From positions 62,001 to 126,000 of the forward strand of contig CAKRUB010000002.1 in assembly GCA_934402375.1 (NCBI GenBank): a stretch of DNA of 64,000 nt, read 5' to 3'. Position 1 is the stretch's first letter. Every line of letters starts with the position of its first letter. This document shows positions 7,908 through 17,261 of this stretch, in pieces. The DNA is from an uncultured Acetatifactor sp. GTDB lineage: Bacteria; Bacillota; Clostridia; Lachnospirales; Lachnospiraceae. The position numbers and the translations under genes were made by a program. Below the pieces are notes generated by a model. That model searched no databases, had not been told where the DNA came from, and was given only the letters and a program-made list of their open reading frames with translations.

Positions 7908-9380
7908 ATGGGAAAAATATGGAACAGAGTGCGCTTCCTTTTTCTTGTCTTTGCGTGTGTCATGCTGTCCGGCATGAGCGTGTGCGCGAAGGAGGATGCG
8001 ATAAAGACCGGTATCTATGCCGGGGATATTGAGCTGTCTGGAATGACGGCGGAGCAGGCGAGAGCCGCTATAGAGGAGTATATAGAAAGCCTTGGGACGA
8101 CGGAGATCACGCTGCTGGCAGCCGCCGGGAACGAGGTCGTTGTCACAGCCGGAGAGCTGGGAATATTGTGGGCGAATCCGCAGCTGGTCGATGAGGCGGC
8201 AGAGATCGGCGCACACGGAAATGTGATCGAGAGATATAAGGTTCTGAAGGATCTCGAGCATGAGAACAAGGTCTATCCCATATTGCTCAGCTTCGATCTT
8301 CAGGCGATCAATGATGTTCTGACGGAGCAATGCTCCAGATATGACGTCAAGGCAGTGAACTATTCGCTGAAACGTGAGAACGGCGAGTTTCAGGTAATAG
8401 AAGGACAGACCGGCTATATGCTGGATGTCGAGATTTCGATTGACAGGGTGAATGATTATCTGACGCAGAACTGGGATCACCAGCCCTGCCGCATTGAGCT
8501 GGATGTTGCGGTGGAGGAGCCGCAGGGAAGCGCAGAGGAGCTTGCGCAGGTGAAGGATGTTCTCGGCAGCTTTACAACGGCATATACATCCTCGGGAGCG
8601 TCGAGATGTGCCAACGTGGAGAACGGCTGTAAGCTTGTCAACGGAACCGTGCTTTATCCCGGGGAAGAGTTCTCTTTTTACAAGGCAGTTGCACCGTTTT
8701 CTGAGAAAAACGGTTATTATATGGCAGGCTCCTATGTCAGCGGCAAGGTGGTTGACAGTCTGGGAGGCGGCATTTGTCAGGTATCTACCACGCTTTACAA
8801 TGCGGTTCTGCTCGCAGAGCTCGATGTCACGGAGAGACATAATCATTCCATGGTGGTAAGCTATGTGGCGCGTTCGGCGGATGCGGCGATTGCGGAGAGC
8901 GCGGGCAAGGATTTCCGGTTTGTAAACAATCTGGACTATCCTGTATATATCGAAGGCTATACGAGCGGAAAGAAGCTCACCTTCAATATCTATGGAAAAG
9001 AGACAAGAGATCCCAACAGGACAGTGAGCTTCGAGAGTGAGGAGCTGGAGGTAATCAATCCCCCGGCAGATCTTATCTATGCAGATGCCTCCAAGCCGGT
9101 CGGCTATATTGTGTCGGACAGTGCACATATCGGATATAAGGCAAGGCTCTGGAAGATCGTGAAAGAGAATGGTGTGGAGGTAAGCCGCACGCAGGTCAAC
9201 AGCAGCAATTATAAAATGGTGCCGCGATCCGCTACGGTCGGGACGGCTACGGACGATCCGGCAGCTTATGAGCAGATTATGGCAGCCATCGGCACCGGCA
9301 GCGTTGCCTATGTGAAGGATGTCATCGCCATGCTGACGGCACAGGCCGCCGCGAACAGCGTGGAGATCGGAGAGCAGTAG
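7908..9380 (+). CDS. VanW family protein with peptidoglycan-binding region
   Basis: A 490-residue exported protein. Residues about 1-28 are a signal sequence or N-terminal anchor (RFLFLVFACVMLSG). Next comes a repeated alpha/beta region of the kind called peptidoglycan-binding domain (around SGMTAEQARAAIEEYIES). The VanW domain occupies about residues 210-360, with PGEEFSFYKAVAPFSEKNGY, GGGICQVSTTLYNAVL and RHNHSMVVSYVARSADAA. VanW proteins occur with some glycopeptide-resistance clusters and more widely in the clostridial envelope; their biochemical role is unknown. Start choice: GAGGA lies 5 nt before the ATG at 7908; the ATG at 7896 has no ribosome binding site. No vanHAX genes are here, so this is not a resistance operon. 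Confidence 0.88.
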   Translation: MGKIWNRVRFLFLVFACVMLSGMSVCAKEDAIKTGIYAGDIELSGMTAEQARAAIEEYIESLGTTEITLLAAAGNEVVVTAGELGILWANPQLVDEAAEIGAHGNVIERYKVLKDLEHENKVYPILLSFDLQAINDVLTEQCSRYDVKAVNYSLKRENGEFQVIEGQTGYMLDVEISIDRVNDYLTQNWDHQPCRIELDVAVEEPQGSAEELAQVKDVLGSFTTAYTSSGASRCANVENGCKLVNGTVLYPGEEFSFYKAVAPFSEKNGYYMAGSYVSGKVVDSLGGGICQVSTTLYNAVLLAELDVTERHNHSMVVSYVARSADAAIAESAGKDFRFVNNLDYPVYIEGYTSGKKLTFNIYGKETRDPNRTVSFESEELEVINPPADLIYADASKPVGYIVSDSAHIGYKARLWKIVKENGVEVSRTQVNSSNYKMVPRSATVGTATDDPAAYEQIMAAIGTGSVAYVKDVIAMLTAQAAANSVEIGEQ

Positions 9381-9398
9381 AGACAGAGGGTCAGGATC

Positions 9399-10457
9399 AT
9401 GAAAAACGGTAAGGTACCGGAGAACGTTTTGAAACGCTCCGTTTTAAGGCAGATCAGGACAAAAAGAGAAGAAGTAGTAAATGGCGCAGGTGTAGGGGTA
9501 GACTGCGCCGTTTTTTCATCCTGCGGCCGGAGTACCTTTCTTTCCTGTACACAGACAGCGGCAGTGCGGGCAGCAGCTCCTGCGGAACCGGCAGATGGGG
9601 CGACGGCGTTGACAGAGCCGGTATACAGTACTGCAATTCCCCCGTGGCAGCTGATTCTTCGCTGTACAAATAATCTGGCGGCAGCCGGGGCAGAGCCTTA
9701 TGCCGTGACGCTTGCACTCATGCTTCCGGAGAATACGGAGGAGGCGGAGCTTAAGTCACTGATGGCGGAGGCGGAGAAGGCGTGCAGCGGTCTGGACATA
9801 CAGATAGCGGGCGGACAGACCTGTATCAGCAGTGCGGTAAACCAGCCGGTGCTGACCGTCACGGGTTACGGAAAGCCGATCAGGGATGGATGGACGGAGC
9901 ACGGAAAAATCAGTCCCGGACAGGATATTGTTTTAAGTAAATGGATTGGAATGGAAGGTACGGCGATTCTGGCAAAACGAGCCAGAGAGGGGCTGTTACA
10001 TAGATACCCGGCGTACCTTGTAGATGAGGCGGCATGTCTTGACCAGTGGATGTCCGTGATACCGGAGGCCGCCACCGCCGTTAAGTCCGGCGTTTGTGCC
10101 ATGCACGATGTCTCAGAGGGCGGAATATTCGGAGGACTCTGGGAGCTTGCGGAAAGGACGGGCGTTGGACTGACCATAGATCTGAAAAAGATCCCTCTGC
10201 GGCAGGAGACGGTAGAGGTATGTGAATATTGTAATGTAAATCCCTATGAGCTTCTCTCGGGCGGATGCCTGATCATGGTGACAGAGGACGGAGCCGGGCT
10301 GAAGGCGGCGCTGGAGGCAGAGAGGATTCCGGCGGCTGTCATCGGAAAAGTCACCGACAGCAGGAACCGCATTATTTGCAACGAGGACGAGGTGCGGTAC
10401 ATGGACAGACCGAAGAACGATGAAATCTACCGCTGGCTGCTGGAGCAGAAGGGATGA
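9399..10457 (+). CDS. AIR synthase-related protein (HypE/ThiL-like fold)
   Basis: A 352-residue member of the PurM/HypE/ThiL superfamily, whose enzymes use ATP to activate small-molecule or peptide substrates. The N-terminal half keeps the dimer and ATP region (GVGVDCAVFSSC, then STAIPPWQLILRCTNNLAAAGAEPYAVTLAL). The C-terminal half has HDVSEGGIFGGLWELAERTGVG and NPYELLSGGCLIMV, typical of AIRS_C domains. No hydrogenase-maturation or thiamine gene is nearby, so HypE or ThiL cannot be claimed. It begins 18 nt after the VanW gene and is followed by an Lrp regulator and an aminotransferase on the same strand. Clostridial relatives of unknown substrate exist. Confidence 0.8.
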   Translation: MKNGKVPENVLKRSVLRQIRTKREEVVNGAGVGVDCAVFSSCGRSTFLSCTQTAAVRAAAPAEPADGATALTEPVYSTAIPPWQLILRCTNNLAAAGAEPYAVTLALMLPENTEEAELKSLMAEAEKACSGLDIQIAGGQTCISSAVNQPVLTVTGYGKPIRDGWTEHGKISPGQDIVLSKWIGMEGTAILAKRAREGLLHRYPAYLVDEAACLDQWMSVIPEAATAVKSGVCAMHDVSEGGIFGGLWELAERTGVGLTIDLKKIPLRQETVEVCEYCNVNPYELLSGGCLIMVTEDGAGLKAALEAERIPAAVIGKVTDSRNRIICNEDEVRYMDRPKNDEIYRWLLEQKG

Positions 10458-10536
10458 AACCGGAAACACAGGACGTTGCCCGTGCGCACCGGGCATAGAT
10501 TGTTGATAGAAACAGTGTGCAGAAATGAGGATTATG

Positions 10537-11019
10537 ATGAGAGACGAATTACTTGCAATTATCGAGAAGAACAGCCGGATCGACTTAAAGGAGCTGGCGA
10601 TCATCCTTGGCGTGGAGGAGATTGATGTTGTTAATGAGCTTGCAGCGCTTGAAGGCGAGGGAATCATCTGCGGCTATCATACGCTGATAAACTGGGAAAA
10701 GACGGATATTGAAAAGGTTTCCGCGCTGATCGAGGTTCGCGTGACACCCCAGAGGGGACAGGGCTTTGACAACGTGGCAGAGCGCATTCAGAAATACCCC
10801 GAGGTGCGCAGCGTTTACCTGATGTCCGGCGGCTACGACCTGATGGTTATTCTTGAAGGAAAGACACTGAGAGAGGTTTCCTCCTTTGTCTCCGACAAGC
10901 TGGCAACACTGGAGCCTGTACTGAGCACGGCGACACATTTTATCCTGAAAAAGTATAAGGATCACGGAACCATGCTCTCCCAGAAAACTGAAGATGAAAG
11001 GGAGATGATCACGCCATGA
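10537..11019 (+). CDS. Lrp/AsnC family transcriptional regulator
   Basis: About 160 residues: an N-terminal winged helix-turn-helix (LKELAIILGVEEIDVVNELAALEGEG) and a C-terminal ligand-binding domain (ALIEVRVTPQ to SGGYDLMVILEG) that in this family senses amino acids and drives oligomerisation. Three ATGs occur at 10525, 10534 and 10537; GAGG at 10527-10530 gives the best spacing to the last. The stop overlaps the ATG of the aminotransferase gene by 4 bp (ATGA), so the two are translationally coupled. It probably regulates its own operon in response to the aminotransferase's substrate, an inference from context. Confidence 0.9.
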   Translation: MRDELLAIIEKNSRIDLKELAIILGVEEIDVVNELAALEGEGIICGYHTLINWEKTDIEKVSALIEVRVTPQRGQGFDNVAERIQKYPEVRSVYLMSGGYDLMVILEGKTLREVSSFVSDKLATLEPVLSTATHFILKKYKDHGTMLSQKTEDEREMITP

Positions 11020-12176
11020 GAAATCCGTTAGCAGATAAAGTAGTAGAGATCAAGCCATCCGGCATCCGAAAGTTTTTTGACATTGTAAGCGAGATGAAGG
11101 ATGCCATTTCCCTCGGCGTCGGCGAACCCGACTTTGACACCCCGTGGCATATCCGGGACGAGGGTATTTATTCTCTGGAGAGAGGAAAGACACATTACAC
11201 CTCAAACGCAGGACTGATGGAGCTTCGTGAGGAAATCTGCCGGTACCTTTACAGAAGGCAGGGACTCAGCTATGATCCGGTCAAGGAGGTATTGATTACG
11301 GTGGGAGGTTCCGAGGCAATCGACATCGGACTGCGCGCAATGTGCAATCCGGGGGATGAGGTGCTGATTCCCCAGCCGAGCTATGTTTCCTATGAGCCCT
11401 GTGCGGTGCTGGCAGGCGCAAAGCCCGTGATTATCAATCTGAAGGCGGAAAATGAATTCCGTCTGACGGCACAGGAGCTGGAGGATGCTATCACAGAGAA
11501 GACAAAGCTTCTTATCCTGCCGTTCCCGAATAATCCTACCGGAGCAATCATGGAGAAGAAGGATCTGGAGGCGATTGCCGAGGTTATTTTGAAACATGAC
11601 ATCTTTGTCATGTCGGACGAAATTTATTCTGAGCTGACCTATAAGGACAAGCATGTCTCGATTGCAGAGCTTCCGGGCATGCAGGAGCGGACAATTCTCA
11701 TCAACGGATTTTCCAAGGCATATGCCATGACCGGATGGAGACTCGGCTATGCGTGCGGACCCCGCGAGATCATCCAGCAGATGACAAAGATTCATCAGTT
11801 TGCGATCATGTGCGCTCCGACGACGAGCCAGTGTGCGGCAGTCGAGGCGCTGAAGAACGGGGACGGGGATGTTGAGCAGATGCGCACCGCCTATAACCAG
11901 CGCAGACGCTATTTAATGAATGCCTTCCGGGAGATGGGGCTGGAATGCTTTGAACCGTATGGCGCATTTTATGTGTTCCCCTGCATTAAGGAATTTGGTC
12001 TGACAAGCGATGAATTCGCGGAAAGACTGTTAAAAGAAGAAAAGCTGGCTGTCGTGCCCGGCACGGCATTCGGTGACTGCGGCGAGGGCTTCCTGCGAAT
12101 CTCCTATGCGTATTCGCTGGAGCGCCTGAAGGAAGCACTGAGCAGAATGGACCGCTTTATCCAGCGCCTGCGCTGA
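11016..12176 (+). CDS. PLP-dependent class I aminotransferase
   Basis: A 386-residue fold-type I aminotransferase that swaps an amino group between an amino acid and a 2-oxo acid with pyridoxal phosphate. Visible motifs: GVGEPDFDTPWHI at the N-terminus, FPNNPTGAIM (substrate and cofactor loop), SDEIYSELTY (Asp that contacts the pyridine nitrogen) and NGFSKAYAMTGWRLGY with the PLP-binding lysine. The best guess is an aromatic or broad-range aminotransferase, because it is coupled to an Lrp-type regulator as in many clostridia; the exact substrate cannot be read from the sequence. A terminator-like hairpin follows. Confidence 0.92.
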   Translation: MRNPLADKVVEIKPSGIRKFFDIVSEMKDAISLGVGEPDFDTPWHIRDEGIYSLERGKTHYTSNAGLMELREEICRYLYRRQGLSYDPVKEVLITVGGSEAIDIGLRAMCNPGDEVLIPQPSYVSYEPCAVLAGAKPVIINLKAENEFRLTAQELEDAITEKTKLLILPFPNNPTGAIMEKKDLEAIAEVILKHDIFVMSDEIYSELTYKDKHVSIAELPGMQERTILINGFSKAYAMTGWRLGYACGPREIIQQMTKIHQFAIMCAPTTSQCAAVEALKNGDGDVEQMRTAYNQRRRYLMNAFREMGLECFEPYGAFYVFPCIKEFGLTSDEFAERLLKEEKLAVVPGTAFGDCGEGFLRISYAYSLERLKEALSRMDRFIQRLR

Positions 12177-12180
12177 CCAT

Positions 12181-12217
12181 GGGGACGCTTCTTCCTGTCA
12201 CGAAGAGCGTCCCTTTG
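12181..12217 (+). terminator. Hairpin terminator after the aminotransferase gene
   Basis: GGGACGCT and CTTC pair with GAAG and AGCGTCCC around an 8-nt loop, followed by a short T-rich stretch (TTTGT). It is probably a modest rho-independent terminator between the Lrp operon and trmL. Confidence 0.65.
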
Positions 12218-12248
12218 TCATGAAATGCATTTTTGAGAGGAAAATCGG

Positions 12249-12737
12249 ATGAACATTATCTTACATCAGCCGGAGATACCGGGAAACACCGGAAATATAG
12301 GAAGAACCTGTGTCGCCACGGGAACATCGCTGCATCTGATCGAGCCGCTCGGCTTCCGTCTGGATGAAAAGGCGATCCGGCGTGCGGGCATGGATTACTG
12401 GAAGGATCTTGACGTACACAGGTATATGAATTTTGAGGAATTTACAGAGCAGCATCCGGGCGCTAAGATCTGGATGGCGACGACAAAGGCAAAGCGCTCC
12501 TACACGGAGGTGAGCTTTGCACCGGACGACTATATCATGTTTGGCAAGGAAAGTGCCGGAATCCCGGAGGAGATATTGGTAGAGAACGAGGAGAACTGCA
12601 TCCGCATTCCCATGCTTCCGACAATCCGGTCACTGAATCTTTCTAATTCTGTCGCCATCGTGCTCTATGAGGCGCTTCGCCAGAACGGCTTCCACGATAT
12701 GCAGAGGGAAGGGCAGTTACATAGATTACATTGGTAG
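12249..12737 (+). CDS. trmL: tRNA (cytidine(34)-2'-O)-methyltransferase
   Basis: SAM-dependent SPOUT-class enzyme that 2'-O-methylates the wobble nucleotide of certain leucine tRNAs. The 162-residue length is typical. Motifs: HQPEIPGNTGNIGRTC at the N-terminus, FGKESAGIPEEIL (motif 2, SAM knot) and IPMLPTIRSLNLSNSVAIVLYE (motif 3). GAGG lies 8 nt before the ATG. It stands as a single gene between two hairpin terminators. The annotation rests on strong family conservation (TrmL/CspR). Confidence 0.93.
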   Translation: MNIILHQPEIPGNTGNIGRTCVATGTSLHLIEPLGFRLDEKAIRRAGMDYWKDLDVHRYMNFEEFTEQHPGAKIWMATTKAKRSYTEVSFAPDDYIMFGKESAGIPEEILVENEENCIRIPMLPTIRSLNLSNSVAIVLYEALRQNGFHDMQREGQLHRLHW

Positions 12738-12748
12738 ACAAGGACAAA

Positions 12749-12791
12749 ATGATGGGGTCAAAAGTTCATCAGAGCTTTTGACCCCATCATG
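12749..12791. terminator. Strong inverted repeat, probable bidirectional terminator
   Basis: GATGGGGTCAAAAG pairs with CTTTTGACCCCATC around a 7-9 nt loop. It lies between the convergent trmL and solute-binding protein genes. T runs are weak on the plus strand, but the stem is long and perfect, so it may serve both transcripts. Confidence 0.7.
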
Positions 12792-12830
12792 ACAAAAGAA
12801 ACGTCCCTGTGGCTTACTCATCTCTGTGGC

Positions 12831-14837
12831 TTACTCGGAGAGGAAAATGCCGATTTTTGAGCCGGTTGCGGCAACGGCGTCTTCCAGAGCGCGGTCGCCG
12901 GTAAAATAGGGCCACATCTCTTCGCTGATGATCTGGAAAAGCTCTTTATAATTCGGATTTACACTTTTTGCCCCTTCTACCATCTGCATGATAAGTGATC
13001 GCTGTTCGTCTGACAGCGCCCATGTCGTTCCATCGGGCAGCTTCTGTTCCTTGCCGGCTTCCTCCAACTGCAATTTCAACGCTGTTTCGTTCGTAGCCCA
13101 TTCTTCTCCCGGGTAATACTCTTCGTAATGATCATAGTAGAATCGCAGGAAATCCAAGGCTTTCTCTCTGTTATCGCTCTGCTTTATAAGGCACATTGCC
13201 CTGCTCGAGACAACGGATGCAAACTGTCCGTCCGCCGTAGGATACCCGAGCAGAGAGACATCTGTCCCCACTCTCTGGAACAAAGCTGCCGTCTCTTTCG
13301 GGTTAGAGAGGTACGCCTCACCAAACAGGGAATCCTGACTCTCCAGCAGTTCTTCCCAACATTCAAAATATCCCTGCTGATCCGTGTGCAGATTCTTGAT
13401 GGAGAGGCAAAGCTCCTTAAATGTATCAGTCTGAAACTGTATTGATCCGTCTGCCCCGGTGAGATAAGTCTCCAGATTACCGTAGAGGCATAGCCGGAGT
13501 ATCTCCATGTGGAACAGCCCGTTTTCGCTCTTCAGCTCCGGGTGGCTTTCCAGCAAGGCCAACAGCTCCTCTGCTGTAGAGGCGTGTATGTTGCTTTCCC
13601 CGGAAATCCTGACATAAGGAACAGAAAGCGTTACGTTTTTCGGAATACCGTACGTTTCTCCGTCCACCTGCCAGCAGGCAAGGAACGCGGGAATTATTTC
13701 GTCCGTGTTTTGCCCAAGACTGTCCAGATAGGGATTAAGCGCTTCCAGATACCCAGCCTTTTGCAGAAGAGGAAATTCTGTTCCAACAATAACCAGATCA
13801 ATGTTTTCCCGTGAGGCGAGACGCAGATTCCATGCATTCTCATCGTAATCCAGGTGTTCTATGACGATTTCAGTGTCTTCACTCTGACGGTTAAATGCAA
13901 TCGCCATTGCGTCGAGCGGCTGATCGATATTCTGTGTCACAACCGTGACTACTTGCTTCTCGGTGGCAACTGTACTTCCGGTATCACTTTCAATCGTGTT
14001 ACAGAATAAGGGTGCTTTTGCATTGGTCATCCAGCTGCTTGTCCATACATAATACTTGTCCTGTACTGCGGCAATGTCTAAAATATCTCCCTTTACGATG
14101 CCAAGCTCGTTCCATGGCAGGGAATATTCATCTGCCGGAGTGGTTTCCGCTTCCAGCTTTTTCGATCGCTTTACAGAATCTGACCCGGCGGACACCTCCA
14201 GCAGCCAACCGGAATTTTTGCCTGTATGGAAGGTGCTTACCAGAAATTTACCGTTTTCTCCACCTGATAAATTGAAAATGTTTTCATCCTCCAACAGAAG
14301 ATTTCCGATAGAATTCCCCTGCGCATCCCACATTGCGAGGTTGTTTCCGAAGAGAAGCGCCAGATCGCCCGCCGAATTAAGACACATGCGCTGGGGAAGC
14401 TGACCGTTTGTGACGGTGTCCTCTACAGACAGTTCGCGGAGCAATTTACCATCGGCATCGAGGAAGCGCACCGTGCCGCCGTTTTCGGTTTGCAGATAGC
14501 ACGCGAGCTCCTGACCGTCAGGATGTACACAAAAGCTTCGGAGTGTCTCGTGGCTGAACAGTTCGCGGGGGCGGAGTGTCGTCACGGAGACAGCGATAAG
14601 GGAGCTGCCGCCTTCGCTCATACTGATATAATATGCCTGTTCCCCTGCCGCCTGAAATGTTCCCGGCTGCATGGGATAGCTTTCAAAGCCCTGCACTTCT
14701 TCTGCAGTATTCTTCCAGCGGGAAGCATTCTCCTCCTGTGTCTCCTCAGCCGATGAACAGGCAGTCAGCAACAGGAAGGCACAGATGAAAACGACTTGGC
14801 AAAGTATTTTATAACAGCTCTTGTTCTTTAATTTCAT
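12831..14837 (-). CDS. Lipoprotein with family 1 solute-binding domain and N-terminal propeller-like region
   Basis: A 668-residue exported lipoprotein. Lipobox: FLLLTACSS near residue 28, so the protein is anchored outside the membrane. Residues about 40-290 contain short repeated units resembling a beta-propeller (FLDADGKLLREL, MWDAQGNSIGNLLL). From about residue 300 comes a family 1 extracellular solute-binding domain (VVTVVTQNIDQPLDAMAIAF, QVDGETYGIPKNV, EKALDFLRFYY). AGGAG before the ATG at 14837 is better than the longer start at 14879. The gene overlaps the end of an AraC regulator by 29 bp, so the two are coupled. No permease or ATPase gene is adjacent: it is either an orphan binding protein or a sensor feeding the regulator. 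Confidence 0.8.
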   Translation of the reverse strand: MKLKNKSCYKILCQVVFICAFLLLTACSSAEETQEENASRWKNTAEEVQGFESYPMQPGTFQAAGEQAYYISMSEGGSSLIAVSVTTLRPRELFSHETLRSFCVHPDGQELACYLQTENGGTVRFLDADGKLLRELSVEDTVTNGQLPQRMCLNSAGDLALLFGNNLAMWDAQGNSIGNLLLEDENIFNLSGGENGKFLVSTFHTGKNSGWLLEVSAGSDSVKRSKKLEAETTPADEYSLPWNELGIVKGDILDIAAVQDKYYVWTSSWMTNAKAPLFCNTIESDTGSTVATEKQVVTVVTQNIDQPLDAMAIAFNRQSEDTEIVIEHLDYDENAWNLRLASRENIDLVIVGTEFPLLQKAGYLEALNPYLDSLGQNTDEIIPAFLACWQVDGETYGIPKNVTLSVPYVRISGESNIHASTAEELLALLESHPELKSENGLFHMEILRLCLYGNLETYLTGADGSIQFQTDTFKELCLSIKNLHTDQQGYFECWEELLESQDSLFGEAYLSNPKETAALFQRVGTDVSLLGYPTADGQFASVVSSRAMCLIKQSDNREKALDFLRFYYDHYEEYYPGEEWATNETALKLQLEEAGKEQKLPDGTTWALSDEQRSLIMQMVEGAKSVNPNYKELFQIISEEMWPYFTGDRALEDAVAATGSKIGIFLSE

Positions 14838-15936
14838 AGGTATTCTCCTTGATCTTTCTTTTTTCTTTATTGGAAGCATCCCTGAATTCCTTCGGGGTAA
14901 CGCCGTATTTCGCTTTGAATAATGCGTAAAAATGAGTGCGGTTTGAGAAGTGCAGCTTAGTGGCTATGGAACTGACAGATTCGTCGGTTTCTGACAAGTA
15001 CTGGGCTGCTTTTTTCAGGCAGAAGGTCATGCCGTAGTCGAAAAGGCACAGACCGGTGTAGCGGTTGACGATGCGGTTCAGATAGTCACCGCTGTAATTC
15101 AGAAGCTGTTCCAGTTGCGCCCGGGGCATTCTGCCGTCACTTTCCTCAAATAAGTGGCTGATGCGTGCGAAAATGAGAAAATCACTGTTGTTATCGAGCT
15201 TTACGTTGGTGCAGTGATAATATTGCGGCGAGGAGAGATAGGACAGAAAGGAACAAAGCAGACCGCGTATCTGATAAGCTGCACCAAAGGAAGGGTAGAG
15301 CAGGGTCTGGAGCATGGTTTCCGCCATGGCGTGCAGATGATCGGCGTTCCGGTTATTCTGGTAGGTTGGAATAAAGTCGATGTATTCCTTTTTCCCCGGA
15401 TTTTTCAGATCAGAAGTAATGAAACGGTAAATATCACTGTTATAAAAGTCTTTCTCGCACTGAAAGGAGGAATTTTGTGCGGAGCGGAACAGTTCCATCG
15501 CAAAGTCGGGAGACATACCGATAAACAGAACCTTGCTCCGGGAGTGATAATGCTCCAGATGGCAAAGACTCCGATTTAACAGACAGCAGCTCCCGGAGGT
15601 GTACAGATATTCCTTTCCCTCTATGACCTGCAGGATGCTTCCCTCCAGAACAACGGCAAATTCAAAGTAATCGTGAAAATGGGGAATTGCCTTTGTGCGG
15701 CAGAGGTTTTTTTCGGGCAGAGTTTCCTGATAAAGGATAGAGCGCTCGGGGGACATTGTGACAATATTTACATAGTCCTCAAAGCCGGTGCCGCTGCAGT
15801 ATTCCAGTGTGAGCTGAAAGGGAGCATTCATTTGGTACAGCTGGATCACTTCGCTGTCTGCGTTTTGTATTTTGATTGAAGATTCGGGGCTGCTCAGAGC
15901 TTCCGGCATATGTAACAGCGTACTTTCTTTTTTCAT
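14809..15936 (-). CDS. AraC family transcriptional regulator
   Basis: A 375-residue regulator. Residues about 95-160 form a cupin-like sensor (HFHDYFEFAVVLEGSILQVI, then LLNRSLCHLEHYHS). The middle is unrecognised. The C-terminal 100 residues carry the AraC DNA-binding domain (VSSIATKLHFSNRTHFYALF followed by KYGVTPKEFRDA). GCGGAGGC upstream supports the ATG at 15936 over the longer frame to 15999. It is the first gene of a two-gene unit with the solute-binding lipoprotein, and it is divergent from a decayed carbohydrate-binding gene at 16115, which suggests that the locus once handled a plant polysaccharide. Confidence 0.9.
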   Translation of the reverse strand: MKKESTLLHMPEALSSPESSIKIQNADSEVIQLYQMNAPFQLTLEYCSGTGFEDYVNIVTMSPERSILYQETLPEKNLCRTKAIPHFHDYFEFAVVLEGSILQVIEGKEYLYTSGSCCLLNRSLCHLEHYHSRSKVLFIGMSPDFAMELFRSAQNSSFQCEKDFYNSDIYRFITSDLKNPGKKEYIDFIPTYQNNRNADHLHAMAETMLQTLLYPSFGAAYQIRGLLCSFLSYLSSPQYYHCTNVKLDNNSDFLIFARISHLFEESDGRMPRAQLEQLLNYSGDYLNRIVNRYTGLCLFDYGMTFCLKKAAQYLSETDESVSSIATKLHFSNRTHFYALFKAKYGVTPKEFRDASNKEKRKIKENTYEIKEQELL

Positions 15937-16114
15937 AATTGCCTCCGCGGTAATCGTGAATATGATACAAATGCGTGTACGAAAATCGTTATGCGACATT
16001 GCTGCTGTTTGGGTATTTTATATATAATGTAGAAGGTAAGCAAGATAATTATAGACAAAAGTGATGAAAATGTAAAGCATAACGAGAGTGAGTTGTTACA
16101 TTCGCAGGGTATAG

Positions 16115-17026
16115 AGGGAAGTCCTGCGGTATATAAACAATAGAAAGGTGAGCTATGCCGGAGAGACAAATCCTACAGATTTTCAGGTAAAGTCGGATGA
16201 CGCACATGATGGGGAGACAGCGTTCCATTTCTATTCCACAGAACCGATGGAGTTCGAGATTCAACAGACGATCACGGGACTGGAGGACGGCAGCTATCAG
16301 CTTTATGTATTCGCCCAGGGGGGAGATATGTCGGAGGATGCAGAACTGGAGCTGTACGCTGTCACCGGCGGTCAGGAGCAGACAGCCTCTTTTGCACTGA
16401 CCGGATGGGCAAACTGGAAAATGCCGAAGATTTCAAAAATCGAGGTTAAGGATGGAACGATTACGATCGGTGTCCGCATGAAGTGTAATGCAGGAGGCTG
16501 GGGAACCGTGGACGAATTTGTGTTGAACCGTATTTTTGACGACGGAAGTGCGGATGAGTCGGAGACCTCCGAAAATCTGCTTTTGAATCCCGGCTTTGAA
16601 GAGTCTGACACATCCATGTGGAAGCTCATCAACAACGGTGCAGATGGCGCAATCTGGTTTGGAAATGATAATGTCAAGACAGGAAACGGTGCCTTCCGGT
16701 TCTGGTCTGAGTCGGATCTGGACTTTGCTATCGAACAGGAGCTTAACGGTCTGGAGCCGGGAAACTATAAACTCTCCGTATTTTCACAGGGTGGGGATAG
16801 CATGACGGATGATAATTCCAACCTAGAGTTGTATGCTGTGTCCACAGACGGAGGTGAAGTGACGGAGTCCTTCCTGCTGACCGGATGGGAGAACTGGAAA
16901 AATCCTGTCATCCAGACAATAAAGGTCGGAGATGACGGCAAGCTTACTATCGGTATGCGTATGAAGTGCCCTGCGGGAAGCTGGGGAAGTCTGGATGATT
17001 TTGTCCTGACAAATCTCTCCGAGTAA
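16115..17026 (+). pseudogene. 5'-truncated galactan-binding (CBM61-like) tandem repeat remnant
   Basis: An open frame with two copies of a 130-residue beta-sandwich module. The second is complete (NPGFEESDTSMWKL, GAFRFWSESDLDFAIEQEL, LEPGNYKLSVFSQGGD, WENWKNPVIQTIKV). The first lacks its opening strand: it starts at KVSYAGETNPTDFQ, where NPGFE...MW would be expected. There is no signal peptide and no catalytic domain. Such paired modules usually sit at the end of secreted GH53 endo-galactanases, so I read this as the tail of a deleted galactanase. A GTG at 16148 behind AGAAAG could still start translation of 292 residues. The neighbouring AraC and sugar-binding genes fit a lost galactan locus. 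Confidence 0.65.
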
Positions 17027-17050
17027 TGAGTAGCTGACAGGAAATAAAGA

Positions 17051-17090
17051 CAAAAGGCGGTATAATTTTAAACGGTTATATCGTCTTTTG
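17051..17090 (+). terminator. Terminator-like hairpin
   Basis: CAAAAGGCGGTATAA pairs with TTATATCGTCTTTTG through two G-T wobbles. It follows the stop of the CBM remnant by 24 nt, and the AAAA/TTTT arms could work on either strand. It looks like a retained terminator of the ancestral gene. Confidence 0.65.
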
Positions 17091-17261
17091 CTATGAAATA
17101 ACAGGTATAAGTTTCTGTTGCATATTTTTTGTGGATGATATATACTTTCTGTACAAGCAGATTTTCTATAAGTCACAAGTCCATCTATATCGGCAGCCGC
17201 CGATGTCTATCGATTTTCCGAAAATTCCTGCTTATAGATACCCTGATAAATTTAAGTGGGA

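Noticed and set aside
7908-9380. Vancomycin-resistance gene (vanW)
   Set aside because: Only the VanW domain is shared; vanH, vanA/B and vanX are absent, and such proteins are common in clostridial envelopes.
9399-10457. Hydrogenase maturation factor HypE
   Set aside because: The fold is shared, but there is no neighbouring hyp or hydrogenase gene and the C-terminal cysteine expected for HypE (PRIC-like end) is missing.
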